A stretch of 64,000 nt of DNA, taken from contig JAITYX010000017.1 in NCBI GenBank assembly GCA_021018815.1, positions 6,076,001-6,140,000 on the forward strand, written 5' to 3'. The notes under the pieces are model-generated. The model did not search any database, was not told the origin of the DNA, and saw only the letters and a list, made by a program, of their open reading frames with translations. The DNA is from Talinum fruticosum (Eukaryota; Streptophyta; Magnoliopsida; Caryophyllales; Talinaceae). Each line of letters begins with the position of its first letter. Positions within the stretch are counted from its first letter, which is position 1. The translations under genes were made by a program, and so were the position numbers. This document shows, in pieces, positions 1-12,025 of this stretch.

Positions 1-577
1 AAAAATAATTAATAAGAATAAAATTTATAATCTTTTTTTTATAAAAAATTTATAATTAGTTATTATTATATTATTAAAATAATAACGAAAAAAATAATTA
101 AAGTGACGTATATTCTTCTAAAACAATTCTTTCTCCGCCTTTAGCCACGATGATGCATTGATTTCTGTGTAGTCTTCATTGTTTGGACTTGACCTTCTTA
201 TAATTAAATTAAGAGCATTTAATTGGGGACATCTTTTTTAATTGCTATAGACACACCTAACATAAGCCCTAAAGTGAGACAATGGTTTTTTTTTTTTTTT
301 TATCATTACTGTTATGAAATTTGTGATTCATTCATTGACCTAAAGCAAAATTATTGTCAATTGAGTATGGTAATTCAATTAATTATAGCGAGAATAGGAG
401 TCATCAATGCACTTGACAAAATTCTATCCATCAGATTTAATTCAATATTTTATTTCATTGGATGTCACAGTTTAGGAAATGAAATGTAATCTTTTCTTAA
501 AAGAGTGCCATAAAAAAAATTTTAAATTATAACTTATATAGTCAAAGCTATAGCATAACTTTTATCGCCCTCCTCTC

Positions 578-643
<66 letters not shown>

Positions 644-1286
644 GATAGAAGATAAATTCTTATTTTTCCCGGATTACTATGGTGGCACTTGACTCGGGCT
701 GTGTTGCCCCCTTTATGGGACAGAAGTTGGCGATAACTCGTGTTGTTTAGTAATCTCATAGTCGATGATGAGATATTTGGAATATCTCGGACTTCTGTTT
801 TGATAAATTCTATTGATATTTTGTGTGTATATTTAAAGTTTTTTGGGATAATCTATCTTATTTTTGGTATCTCTTATGGGCTTTTTGGATTTGATTATTA
901 TGATGTTTTAACACAATTGTATGGCTTTCTTTGGGCAATGATTGGAAGCAAAGTCTGGAATTATTGAATTCAAGAGTACGATTTGCAGGAAGGAGCAGTT
1001 TGGGTAAGTTTTTGGATATGCGTTTGTATTATTTTATTCTATTGTATGATTAAGATATGTACAGTTATATTTGTAAGAATTTTTTTCTTTGAGAACTTGA
1101 ATGTTTGCTTACTTTGGGCGAGAGGAATCTCAACTGTAATTGAGATTCTCAAAGCTTTTTATCCGATCAACCCGTTAAGGGATCAATCCTTACTCGTGCT
1201 GACTAAATACTTTTTCTTTGAAATATGGTGTTTGGTTTGTATGTTTTTTCACCTTAATAGTGGGAACTACTGGGGATTGCTAATGG
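1..1286. other. AT-rich flank, possible 5' part of a decayed LINE
   Basis: No convincing gene is visible; the open frames here are short and have no recognisable domain. The right end is continuous, once the solo LTR at 1292-3985 is removed, with a LINE endonuclease reading frame that starts at 3992. The last few hundred bases may therefore be LINE 5' sequence, but I see no ORF1 protein. A long AT microsatellite lies at 581-638. Confidence 0.4.
581..638. repeat. (AT)n microsatellite
   Basis: Uninterrupted AT dinucleotide run of about 29 units, read directly from the sequence. Confidence 0.97.
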
Positions 1287-1291
1287 TTATC

Positions 1292-3985
1292 TCGTAACGC
1301 CCTCGATTACCATTACTTAATAATTCCCCGACTCGAGAATATTAGGTAAGGTTGCAGCGGAAGTTAACGACCGAAGGCGTTACCGCCGTCCTAACAAAAG
1401 GACAAGGCCGAATTAAAATACCATAATAAACAGGTGTCTAGAGGTCATGCCTCGGCTACGTCACGGGTGTCATCCCGACTACTTAAGTAACCAAACCCAA
1501 GCACAGTTCGCTTCCTATTTACAAACGTTAGTGACCATTACAACAGATCGCAATAGGGAATGCGCAATACTTAATTACAACCCAAAGTCAAACCCAAAAT
1601 TAGCATGGACGAGAATCACTCGTGAGCATCTAATCCCGCACATGGCAATGATAATGGAATATCCAGCTAAGTCCCGCTCCCGTCGAGCTTCTTATGCAAT
1701 GGGTCGTTCACCGATGCTTTTCCTAAAAACAAAACATCAAAATAATTCAAAGAATGAGTCGAAGCTCGACACGAACATTCCTGCACGATTACATAAATTT
1801 GAAAAACATTGATTGAGCGCGCGCATTTCAATTCATTTTAGTTCGAAATCGAGGGGAGAGAATATAAGTAAAAATTGCTTGCCGGTTATTATCTGAAAGT
1901 GGAACCCCTTAATAATTGATACGATCTTAGTAAGGTGCACACCTCCCGGGCCGACCGAGAACCCGAGTTGAAGCCGCGCGGGTTGGGCATAAAGCCCCGA
2001 TTATTGATAATTGATGGGCATAAGCCCCGATAATTGATAATTGGGCGGGGACCACTTGATTAGGTGGCAAAACTTGATTTGCAAATGATTCATTATTAGT
2101 TATATATATGAGAAATGTTGAGATTGATGAAACATGTGAGTTTTCGAAAGGTACAAGCAATGAACGTACTCGAGTTGAGGATGTTTGCTTTCTCCCTTTT
2201 TATGAAAATTTAAGTTACTAACTTTCCGGCAATCGAAGTGGCCTCGGTTGCATTTCAAATAGATTTCCCTTGTCAATAAGGTTTTTCTTGAGTTTTAATA
2301 CTTGAATTCGTATAATCATTGGTAATTTGATTTATTTTCTTTATTTGTTATGTAATCGATTAAGCTAAGATTTTTGTTACTCAACTCCCTTGCACTAATT
2401 CTGTTTAGATCATTATTAAGCACGTACTCAATAAAGTAGTCGACTAGATTAAGCAATGATATTTACACGATGTAATGCGTTACGAACTCAAATCAAGAAA
2501 ATGAAAATACGCATATACGTGTATATACATACTTATGCATGTGTACAAGTACCTAAACACTTCGTAGTTAATGTTGTTATTATTATCGTTGTCATTGTTA
2601 TTATCGGATGCAACTAATTTGATTAATGTGCCAAGGCCAACTTATCTTTCGATCCTTATTCCTAACGTAATTCCTTTATCTCTCACTTCATCGAGTTTAA
2701 ACCCATAACTAAGTGATTACTCAATCTACCAATGCCTTTCCACATGGAGGCTTCACCATTAACCATATTGTTCAAGTTCATACATATACCAACTTAAGGT
2801 CGGGGCATTACTTCCCCACAAACTCACATTCGCAACCACAGCCTACGCATGCTTAATTTTTGAACTATTTTCTCAAACTTCGCAGTTACATATTAGCCAA
2901 TTCAGCCTATGCGTACACTCGCCCTACGTTTGCTCAATATAGTCATTCTCCAAAATCTCGGAATCCATCCAATTACTCAATTACATAACCAAGCATCTCT
3001 AATTTCGTTCTCTACATTAAAATTCTCTAAAAGAAATTACATTTATACATAATTAACCCATTAACTACCACACCTTCATCATCCATTCCAATCCGAAATT
3101 TCTCAAATAAATCCTCAAATTCCCTCAACAACGTATTTCTAAATCATACTTTTCAATTTATAGTTACAATTGCCTAAATAAATCGAAACTTGATAATTTA
3201 GGGTTTAGCATGTTTACCTTCAGATTCGAAGAGGAGAAGTTGAGGAGGACGAGCAGAGGTGATGGTGGTCGGCAACTCGCACCTGCAACCGCCCGGCAGA
3301 GGTGGCGATGAACTCCGGCTAGTGGTTGGCCGTTAGGTGGCCGCGGCAGGGAATCCCGCAGCGCCTAGCGGGAGGCAGAGAGAGACGGCGAGAGCGCGAG
3401 AAAGGGAGGAAGCGAGACGAGAGAGGGACGGGGACGACCGGTGCCGGTCTCCCGTCGGTGTCGCCCGCTATGCTGGCCGGAGAAGTGCCGCGAGGAAGAG
3501 GAAGCAGGGAAAGGGAGGAGCAGGGGAAGAGGGAGGAGCGGGGAAGCAGGGGAACGGGAGGAGTAGAAGCGATGAGGCAAGTGAATTGAAGCCTAATTAT
3601 TTTGGTTTTAACCGCCTCACTTCTTTCTTCTTTTTTTTTTTCTACTTAATTCCGGATAATTCTTATATCTGGATTTTTCTAAAAAATCTGGCTTATTTAT
3701 TTTATTTTTTTACTTTTATTTTTATATGTTTACCTTTATTTATTTATTTATTTATTATTATTATTATTATTACTTTTTAATTTTATTTTAACAATGACGT
3801 TCACAAATTATAACTTTATTATGAGATTTTTATTAGGGCCACTTCGTCGCCTTAACGGCATAACGCATGTATAAAAATACTTTAAATATAAAATGTCGAA
3901 TTGAAGTGCACGCGTTCAATCATATAAATCTTATAATTAATGAATTAATTAAATAAACAATGTGGTTTAGGGTCGGGTTGTTACA
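1292..3985 (-). mobile_element. Solo LTR 1, long Ty3/gypsy-type LTR (about 2.7 kb)
   Basis: The element is bounded by a perfect 5-bp target-site duplication TTATC at 1287-1291 and 3986-3990. On the minus strand it begins TGTAACAACCCGACCC and ends GGGCGTTACGA, so the final CA is changed to GA. It holds no gag, pol, PBS or polypurine tract, so it is a single LTR left by recombination. It sits immediately upstream of a LINE ORF2 start codon. A GC- and purine-rich stretch (3230-3590) gives open frames in several phases that look like low-complexity sequence rather than protein. The long LTR, the TGTAAC/GTTACA-like ends and the long leader resemble Tekay/Del-type chromovirus LTRs; that lineage call is inference. 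It is comparable in type to the LTR at 17057-20050, in the opposite orientation. Confidence 0.8.
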
Positions 3986-3991
3986 TTATCT

Positions 3992-5345
3992 ATGAACACT
4001 GTTGCTTGAAATGTACAAGGTGCGAAAATGTATCAAGTTAAACAAGAAATTTTGATACTGAATTGAAGTTTACAAGTAAGATGTTTTGTTTCTTACCGAA
4101 ACAATGACTAACGCTGAAAATACATCAAAAATTTTACCTTCATTGGGATTTGAACATTTTGACTATGTTCCGCCACTCAATCGTAGTGGGGGAATGTGGG
4201 TCTTATGGAATAACCGTAATATTACTACCAATTCCATTCTTAAGGATCAACGCGCAATTCATTTGTAAATTTTTAATAAGATCATACGGAAAGAATGTAT
4301 TGTTACAAGTATTTATGGTCCAACCCAATTTATCCATAAACCGATTTTTGGAATCGCCTTTGGGAACTTAATTATTTGATTAATCTTCCTTGGTGTATTA
4401 TCGGTGATTTCAGTGAGATAGAATGTTTAAATGAAAAGATATGTGAAAATAAATTATCGCTTAGTAATGTGTAGCGAAGAAGGGGATTTTTTCGAAATTC
4501 GGGGGAGAGCATTCATACTGGTAGAATTTTCATATAGAAAATATTTCTTAAGGGTCATTTTATTTATGAAAGATTGGATAGATATATAGCTCAAACTGAT
4601 TGGAGGATTTTATATCCAAATAGTATTGTGTTGCACGGATCGTTCTCATGTTTAGATCATAGCTATATTGTATTGAATACTAATCCAAAAATTCGTCGGT
4701 GTAATAATCGAAATTTTACGTTTCAGAATCATTGGTCTAGTTATAATGAGGTTAAAAGGATTATTCAACAACAATGAAAGGAAAATTCTCGTGGTACTCT
4801 TATGTTTAAAGTAGTTGATAAACTCAAGAGTCAAAGCTAAGCTCAAGCTATGGACCATTAATGTTTGTGCTAATTACTCGCAAAAAGTTGAAAGAAATCC
4901 GTCACTTATGTAGAAAGTGGAAGAAAAATTATTAGTTTATCCTTGTAATATGAGGCTAATGCATTAGGAAAATCAGTTAATTAAATAAAAAGAAAGGTTA
5001 CTTTTGTTTAATCGAAATATTGGGGAAAGTTCTATAGAAAAGAATGGTTAACTAAAGGTGATAGAAATTCCAATTTTTTCGTCGTTGTGCCTTAAAGAAA
5101 CAAAAAAGGAATATTTTTAGAATTAAAAATGAGACGAAGTTTGGATTAATGATAAGAAAGATATATATATACAACATAAATTTGTGGAGATCTTTCACGA
5201 AGGTTTATATCCCAAAAGGAAGGAAATAGATAATCACCGAATATTAAACTGTCGGTTGTTCTTTCTAATGAGGGTAATAATTAGCTTATCCTTCGATTAC
5301 TCCGTGTGAAATTAAGATTGATGTATTTCAAATGTCCTCATTGTG
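3992..5345 (+). pseudogene. LINE (L1-type) ORF2 endonuclease remnant
   Basis: A decayed non-LTR retrotransposon ORF2 beginning at ATG 3992. The start encodes MNTVA, then a stop where tryptophan is expected, then NVQGAK, as in plant L1 apurinic endonucleases. Further recognisable blocks are FLTET near 4086, SGGMWVLWNN near 4187, PWCIIGDFSEIECLNE near 4390, and LDRYIAQTDW plus a DHSYI-like block between 4570 and 4680. A stretch resembling the region before the reverse transcriptase lies at 5030-5330. Many stops and frameshifts break the frame. The reverse transcriptase itself is missing: coding similarity fades near 5345, where gypsy-derived sequence takes over. Confidence 0.8.
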
Positions 5346-5466
5346 AATGGGAAGAATTTCAAAGAAAAATAAAACTAAAAAGAAGCAAATATTTACAAAA
5401 TGAAAAGAAGACTCAAAAACAAGTAAAGAAAATGACAGGACTCAAAAAGAAAAAGAGAATAAAGTA
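5346..5466 (-). other. Left remnant of the disrupted gypsy element
   Basis: This short A-rich stretch between the LINE remnant and the copia 5' LTR becomes continuous with 16227 onward when the copia element is removed. It is probably the continuation of the minus-strand gypsy remnant. No domain is recognisable in it. Confidence 0.35.
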
Positions 5467-6984
5467 TGAAGACTAAGACATCTGCTCTATATCTTTCCGA
5501 GTCATGCAAAAGGAATCAGTATAACGATGTCATTCATATAGTGTTTTGATTCCAAGGCATTCTCTCGTGTCTTAGAAACTTACTTGAGTGAAATAGTATC
5601 TTTTCTATGCGTTTTGGTCTTCACTTATCTCTTTAATCGCTTTTCAGTTAGCGACTCGTAAAACTTGTTCTTTATTCCGAGTCTACTCTCACTCAGAATC
5701 CGACTTGTGATTATCTACTCTATTGTTTGCAAAGTCGGCATTCGTAGTTCTTTTCGTGCTTAGTCTACATCAAGTTTTTTCCCACTCGATATTCGTTATG
5801 GAACTTGGTTCTAAGACTAAGTCATATGGAATTCCGAGTATCATGGATATTAGACTCGGAAAGTTCCATTTCTCTTCGACTCGAGATAATCAATTACGTA
5901 ATTTTCATAATTATTTTATTATCTCGTGTCTAACCTTGGACCAAAGTATTTTATACTTTGAGAACCGAAGGTGTCTTACTTTTGTAGGTTATTCAATCGA
6001 GGATATCTTTTCAAACTACAAAAGTAGCCGGCTTCGTAACGTCAAATCACTAGCGAGATATGGCTTTTCACCTTCCCTCGCTCTAGTCCCGTAAGATTGT
6101 GTCGAAGTCGTCCGCTTCCATATCCGGAAAACTGGAACGCTAAGCCTAACGGTGGTTTCCACCTCATTTTTCAAGACACAACCGATGGTTTTGGGACTTC
6201 CAAGAGAGTTAAACCGTTGTCCAACGTCCATATTTCAACGGATACTTTCTGAGTGACTCGAAAGCCTTTCACAACGGTCACAGAGGACTCTCGGTCAGCA
6301 GATGAAGATAACGGCTACTCGCTGGGTTATCTATAAACGAAGCCACTTCACAAGACTTGAAGGTTGCCGAACATATTGTCTATACACTTACTTGATAGAA
6401 GTCATTGTATTTACTCTCAATCTTCAACTTACAACTCCCACTCGTAATTCATTACTTTATGAGTTGTAAGGTCTTGTACTTCGTTACAAACACTTCTTAC
6501 ATTCTTTGTAAGGTCCCTTGACTAAGCCGTAAGGGTTAACTCAGCTTAGTTGTCCCTAGCTGTAAGGGTTATCTCAGCTAGGAAGTACTAGATCGGATAA
6601 GGGAATTTCGAGTCTAGGAAAACTTGTATAGAGTTGTCCAAGGGAGCAACTCGGGTTCGATCAAGTTCACGGTATTTTGTGGACTCAAAATAGTGGATTT
6701 GACTTCGTGTCTGGATTGACACGGGCCGTGGTTTTCTGCCCCAGGAGGGTTTCCACGTAAAATCTCTCGTGTTCACTTTCCGAGTTCATTCTAGGCTCGG
6801 ATGACCTTAGTGCTTTTGCTTCTTCCGATTCACTAGCTTCGAGTCCAATCTTTTCGACTCGTCTTTAGACTCGTAATCTGTCTTTGCAACATTTCCGCAC
6901 AAAAGTGCGATTTTTCTAAAAGAATTTTCTATCACCCTATTCACCCCCTCTAGGGTGACTCGGACTCTCCCAAGCAAACCTTCA
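5467..6984 (+). repeat. 5' LTR of the copia element
   Basis: Starts TGAAGACTAAG and ends AACCTTCA. It is highly similar over its whole length to 14695-16226, with scattered substitutions and single-base indels. Length is 1518 bp. Confidence 0.95.
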
Positions 6985-6986
6985 AT

Positions 6987-6997
6987 TGGTATCGAGC
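6987..6997 (+). other. Copia primer-binding site
   Basis: TGGTATCGAGC follows the LTR end by two bases. It matches the initiator-Met tRNA complement TGGTATCAGAGC used by most plant copia elements, with one base missing. Confidence 0.85.
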
Positions 6998-7043
6998 CTA
7001 GCCTTTCGTAAAGGATCTAACAGTCCAAAGGTTTAAAGATCGG

Positions 7044-8100
7044 ATGGCTCGTAACACCGGAGAGTTCGACGAAGGTAGATCTTCCAACAGGCCACCAAAA
7101 TTCAAAGGTTCAAATTTCGGTCACTCGGAAGAAGCTGATGGAATGTTTCCTTATGGATCACAACGAAGAAGTATGGGAAATCATACAACAAGGAAACTAC
7201 ATTCCAACGAAGACAGATGAATTCGAATACTTCCAAAGACAAAGGCCGAGTTCACGCCGACAGGCGAGAAGTTCGTAAAGAACTTCAAAGCCATGAACAT
7301 CCTCATGTGCGCCATAAGCTCGGAAGAATATAATCGAGTCTCCGCTCGTGACTCCGCTAAAGAGGTGTGGGACACTCGGTCAACACCTATGAAGGTACAA
7401 GTCAGGTGAGACAAGCGAAGATCAGCCAAGTATCTTCACAAATATGAGCTTTTCAAAATGGAGCCGAAGAGAACATTACACGTATGTTCATACGCTTCAC
7501 CGAGATCACCAACAATCTCAAATCTCTGGGAAAGAAAATCTCCCATGAAGAAATGTGCCGGAAAATTCTCGAAGCCTACCCAAGAAACGATGGGGTCCTA
7601 AGGTAACCGCCATAGAAGAGGCTCAAAACCTCTCACTCTTGAAACCAGACGAGCTCATTGGAAAGCTTCGACTCATGAGATACATCCGGAAGAAGAAGAT
7701 GCCGAGGGTACTTCCAAAAGGAACGTCGCACTTAAAGCCTCGTAATCCAAAGAAGCAAGTCCAAGCTCCTCCGACTCGAAGATGATCCCATGGCACTCAT
7801 TGCAAGAGGCTTCAAGAAAATGATGAAGCACAAAAGATGGAACAAAAGACCAAAAGAAGAATTCTACAAAAGGACAAGAGAGACAGAAAAGGTAAGTTTT
7901 CTTCACCCTCAAAGTTATCTTTGTCTAAGAATTCCGGATGTTTTGAATGTGGCAAAGCAAAGACCACATAGTCAAGGACTCGTCCAAAACGAAGAAGGGA
8001 CAGGAAGAAGAAGAAGGCCATGATGGCAACTTGGAGCGATGAGGAATCAACCGAAGACGACGAGGATTCGGATGACTCAAAGTGTCTAATGGCTATCACC
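7044..8100 (+). pseudogene. Copia gag (capsid/nucleocapsid), frameshifted
   Basis: Begins with ATG at 7044 (MARNTGEF). The UBN2-type gag domain is recognisable from blocks such as RPPKFKGSNF (7090), EVWEIIQQGNY (7170), AKEVWDTL (7360) and FIRFTEITNNLKSLG (7490). A zinc knuckle begins CFECGK near 7931; its last cysteine codon reads TCG instead of TGC and the frame changes inside the knuckle. A Ser/Asp-rich linker lies near 7770 and again near 8040. Several frameshifts break the gene. In this family gag packages the element RNA. A TCG-TAA stop at 7740-7745 lies in the linker. Confidence 0.85.
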
Positions 8101-8819
8101 GACTCGAAGTCGAAAAGAGTCGACTCGCATACGTACTCGTATAATGAGGAAACCGATCCTCAAGAGGTAATAAACTACTTCCTCAAATTCTCCAAAGTTG
8201 ATTTAGCTAAATACATCTTTACTTTGGAAGAAAAGTCCAATTCGATTCTTCACATTTCAAGGAACAACTTGAGTCAATCACTTCGAGAGCACTTCTTTAA
8301 AAAATGAATTGGAAAACCGAGACTCACACTCAGAGAACTCAAGACAAGTGCTCAAACTAATGAGACCGAGTCCGAGTTACTCGAGAAAAGAAAATGAGCA
8401 ACCGAAACGTAAGCTCACCGAGTCTCAAGAGCTGGTTTTAAAGTTTTCTCAAGGACGTAAGAACCTTGATATGCTCTTAGGATCACAATGTGTCTCATTT
8501 CGAAAAGAAGGTCTTGGTTTCAACAAAGAGGAAGAATCTAATTCTTACTCGGAATTGTTCAAAAGGATTCCGTAACTGTTAAGTTCAAAAAGGCTGAGCA
8601 TGGTCCCATTCACAAAAATGAAAGGAGGACTAAACCCGGACCTACTTATAAAAAGAAATCTTTCTCCTCTGTTTCAAAAGGAAAGGTTTTTAAAAGGAAA
8701 GAGACACAGACTCAGTTCTCCGAAAAGAAGAAGACTCGGAATCGGACTAAAACCAGAGTCATTCAAATCTGGGTTCGAAGCACCTTCTTCCTCGTAAAAG
8801 GACCACAGTAAGGAATGTT

Positions 8820-11800
8820 ACTCGGGTTCGTTAGAGGAAGTGAGAAAGGTTAGATTTTCTCTGTTTTGCGGGTCACTCGTAAAAGATCAAAGGACACCGG
8901 TACCTGGACAGCGGATGTTCTCGACATATGTCAGGTGACCAAGGACTCTTTTCCGAGCTGGAGTCATATAAAGGAGGAAAGGTGACCTTTGGTGATGACA
9001 AGCAAGGGCAAGATAGTGGGCATTGGGAAGATTGGTAATGGAAACAATCCGGTGAGCCCGATCTACCTTGTCAAAGGACTTAAGTACAACTTACTTAGCA
9101 TCTCCTAGCTTTGTGACAAAGGTCAAGAGGTAAAATTCACTCAATCCAAGTGCTACATCACGGATGAGACCACCAAAGAGGTAAAGCTCTCGGGTAAGAG
9201 ATCGGGTAATACCTACATTATTCCTCTCTCGACCCTAGCCGAACTTATCATGTTTAAAAGCATATCTTCAAGATGATTCTTGGATTTGGCATCGTAGATT
9301 AGGTCATATTAGCATGCATACTCTCAAAAAGCTTGCATCTCATCATCTCGGTTAGAGGATTACCTAACCGTGCGTTTGAGAAGGATAAAGTATGTGGAGC
9401 ATGCACCAAAGGGAAACAAGTCAGATCTTCATTCAAATCTCTGAAGACAGCTTCCACATCCAACGTGCTTGAATTACTACACATGGACTTATGTGGTGAA
9501 ATCCTCGTGAAGAGTCTCGGAGGTAAATCATACATACTTGTTATTATTGATGATTTTTCAAGATTTACCTGGGTGTGTTTTCTGAAGCATAAGAATGAGG
9601 CCTTCAAGGAGTTCAGCAAGCTCGTAGAAAGATTCAAGTTGAGTCTCGGACTCGGATTCAAAAGATTCGAACCGACCATGGAAGGGAGTTCGATTACTTA
9701 GAATTCTCGTAGTTTTGTGACAAGAACGGAATTTCTCATAACTTCTCAAGCACCTAGAACTCCTCAACGGAATGGAGTAGTTGAGAGAAAGAACAGAACC
9801 CTTGAAGAAATAGCAAGGACGATGATGATTGAACACAACCTCGCCTTACTATTTTCAGGCGCAGGCGATAAACACAGCCTAACTACACTCTCAATCGATG
9901 CCTCATCGGACCCATTCTCAAGAAAACACCTTATGAGCTCTACAAAGGGAGGAAGCCAAATATTTCCTATTTCAGATCTTTCGGGTGTAAGTGCTTTGTC
10001 CACAACAACGGTAAGGATCATCCGACCAAGTTTGATGCTCTGGTCGACGAAGGAATCTTTCTAGGTTACTCTTCTCATAGCAAAGCTTACCGTATATTCA
10101 ACAAGAGAACTAACAAAGTGGAAGAAAGTATCCACGTAGTGTTTGATGAGCTTGAACAGGGAAAACCAAGTGAATCTTCATACTCGAACCGAAGCTCAAA
10201 AGGATGATGACGAAGAGGAGTCTATAAAGACTCGTAAGGAGACCACTCGAACGAGGAAGCTCGGAATGAGACAACTCGGAGGTCGCTCGAACGAGCAAGT
10301 CAATGAAGAGGATCACTCGTAACAAGCTTCGAAGATCAAGCAATTCAACCAACAAACCTGGTGAATCAAAGAACTGGTAAAGCATTCAAATTTACTTCCA
10401 GTCATCCCCAAGAAAACATTATTTCGATATCAACAAGTGGGGTAAGAACTCGTTCTTCTCTTCATAATCTATGTGCATTCACCGCATTCATTTCACTAAT
10501 CGAACCCAAAATGCACTAGAAGCCCTTAATGAACCCGAATGGGTAGAGGCCATGCAAGAGGAGCTGAATCAATTCGAGAGAAACCAAGTCCGGACTCCGA
10601 CCAACCGACCTTCCGACCACCCAGTTATAGGAACCAAATGGATTTTCAAAAACAAACTGGATGAGGGTGGAATAGTAGTCGAAACAAGGCTAGACTTGTA
10701 GCTCAGGGTTACAATCAAGAAGAAGGAATTGATTGTGGGGAAACCTTTGCACCAAGTAGCTAGAATTGAAGCCATTAGAATATCGTTGGCATTTGCATCC
10801 CGCATGCATATTAAATTATATCAAATGGATGTTAAGTGTGCCTTTCTCAATGGTTTTATTGAAGAAGAAGTCTATGTCGAGCAGCCTCCCGGTTTTGAAA
10901 ACTCGTAATTTCCAAATCATGTTTTCAAACTTCAAAAGGCTCTCTATGGTCTTAAGCAAGCCCCTAGAGCTTGGTACGAAAGACTCGAGTAGCTTCCTCG
11001 GTTCAAAATGATTTTAAAAGAGGTCAGATCGACAAGACCCTATTCATAAAGACCAAAGGGAAAGATTTTCTCATTGTTCAAATATATGTTGATGATATTA
11101 TTTTCGGTGCTACTAATGAATTTCGTGCCGAGAATTTTCTCGAGTTGATGAGCCAAGAGTTCCAAATGAGTATGATGGGAGAACTCAATTTCTTCCTTGG
11201 GCTGCAAATCAAACAAGACAAAAATGGAATCTTTGTCCATCAATCAAAGTACACCAAGGAACTGCTGAAGAAATACAAACTTCAAGATGCAAAGCACGCA
11301 TCTACTCCTATGAGTAGCAGAGATAAAACTCGACTCGGATGAGATAGGTAAAGCAAGAGATCGAAACTCTATCGAGGTATGATTGGATCACTGCTATATC
11401 TTACTTCGAGCGAACTCGGATATAATGTTCGAGTGTTTGCTTATGTGCACGATTTCAAGCTAATCCAAAAGAATCACATCTCACTGCGGTGAAGAGAATA
11501 TTCGGATATCTCGCAGCACTCGGAATCTAGGACTCGTGGTACTCCGGAGACTCGTAACCGAGTATGACCGGGTACTCGACGCAGACTACGCAGGATACAA
11601 AGTTGATCGAAAGAGCACATCCGGAGCTTGCCGCTTCGGGTCAATCCCTAATATCCCGGCACTCAAAGAAGCAAAACTCGGTAGCTCTATCAACTGCGTA
11701 AGCTGAATATATTGCCGCTGGAGCTTGTTGCGCTCGCATTCTCTCGGATAAAACAACACTTGAAGGATCTCGGATTATGTCTCAATTCGGTTCCAATCAA

Positions 11801-12025
11801 GTGTGACAATCAAAGCGCAATCGTATCACTAGGAATCCTGTCCAAGCACTCAAAAACAAAGCATATTGAGGTCGGTATCACTTCTTACGCGATCACTCGT
11901 AAAAGGGTGATATTACACTTGAATTCATTCCGACTAATCTTCAATTAGCCGATATCTTTACTAAGCCACTTGGTGAAGATCAATTATGTTTTATTCGGAA
12001 TGAGCTTGGTATGTTAAATGCTTAG
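8820..12025 (+). pseudogene. Copia pol: protease, integrase, reverse transcriptase, RNase H (broken)
   Basis: Domains follow copia order. The protease end (SGCSRHMSGD) is near 8910-8950. The GAG-pre-integrase block WHRRLGH is near 9288, followed by the zinc-binding CGAC and the integrase core: MDLCGE near 9482, a TDHGREF block near 9672 and PQRNGVVERKN near 9752. Reverse transcriptase starts with EPEWVEAMQEEL (10532), continues through a KQAPRAWYERL block (10958) and carries the catalytic YVDD at 11085. RNase H runs from about 11660 and ends with ADIFTKPL near 11950. Multiple stops and frameshifts separate these blocks. At least five stops have the form TCG-TAA or TCG-TAG where glutamine codons would fit. 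Confidence 0.9.

Noticed and set aside
223..489. 88-codon open frame near the left end
   Set aside because: Contains a long T-run encoding poly-Phe, with no homology or gene context visible.
3326..3780. Arginine- and glycine-rich open frames
   Set aside because: Low-complexity purine-rich DNA inside solo LTR 1; several phases are open at once.
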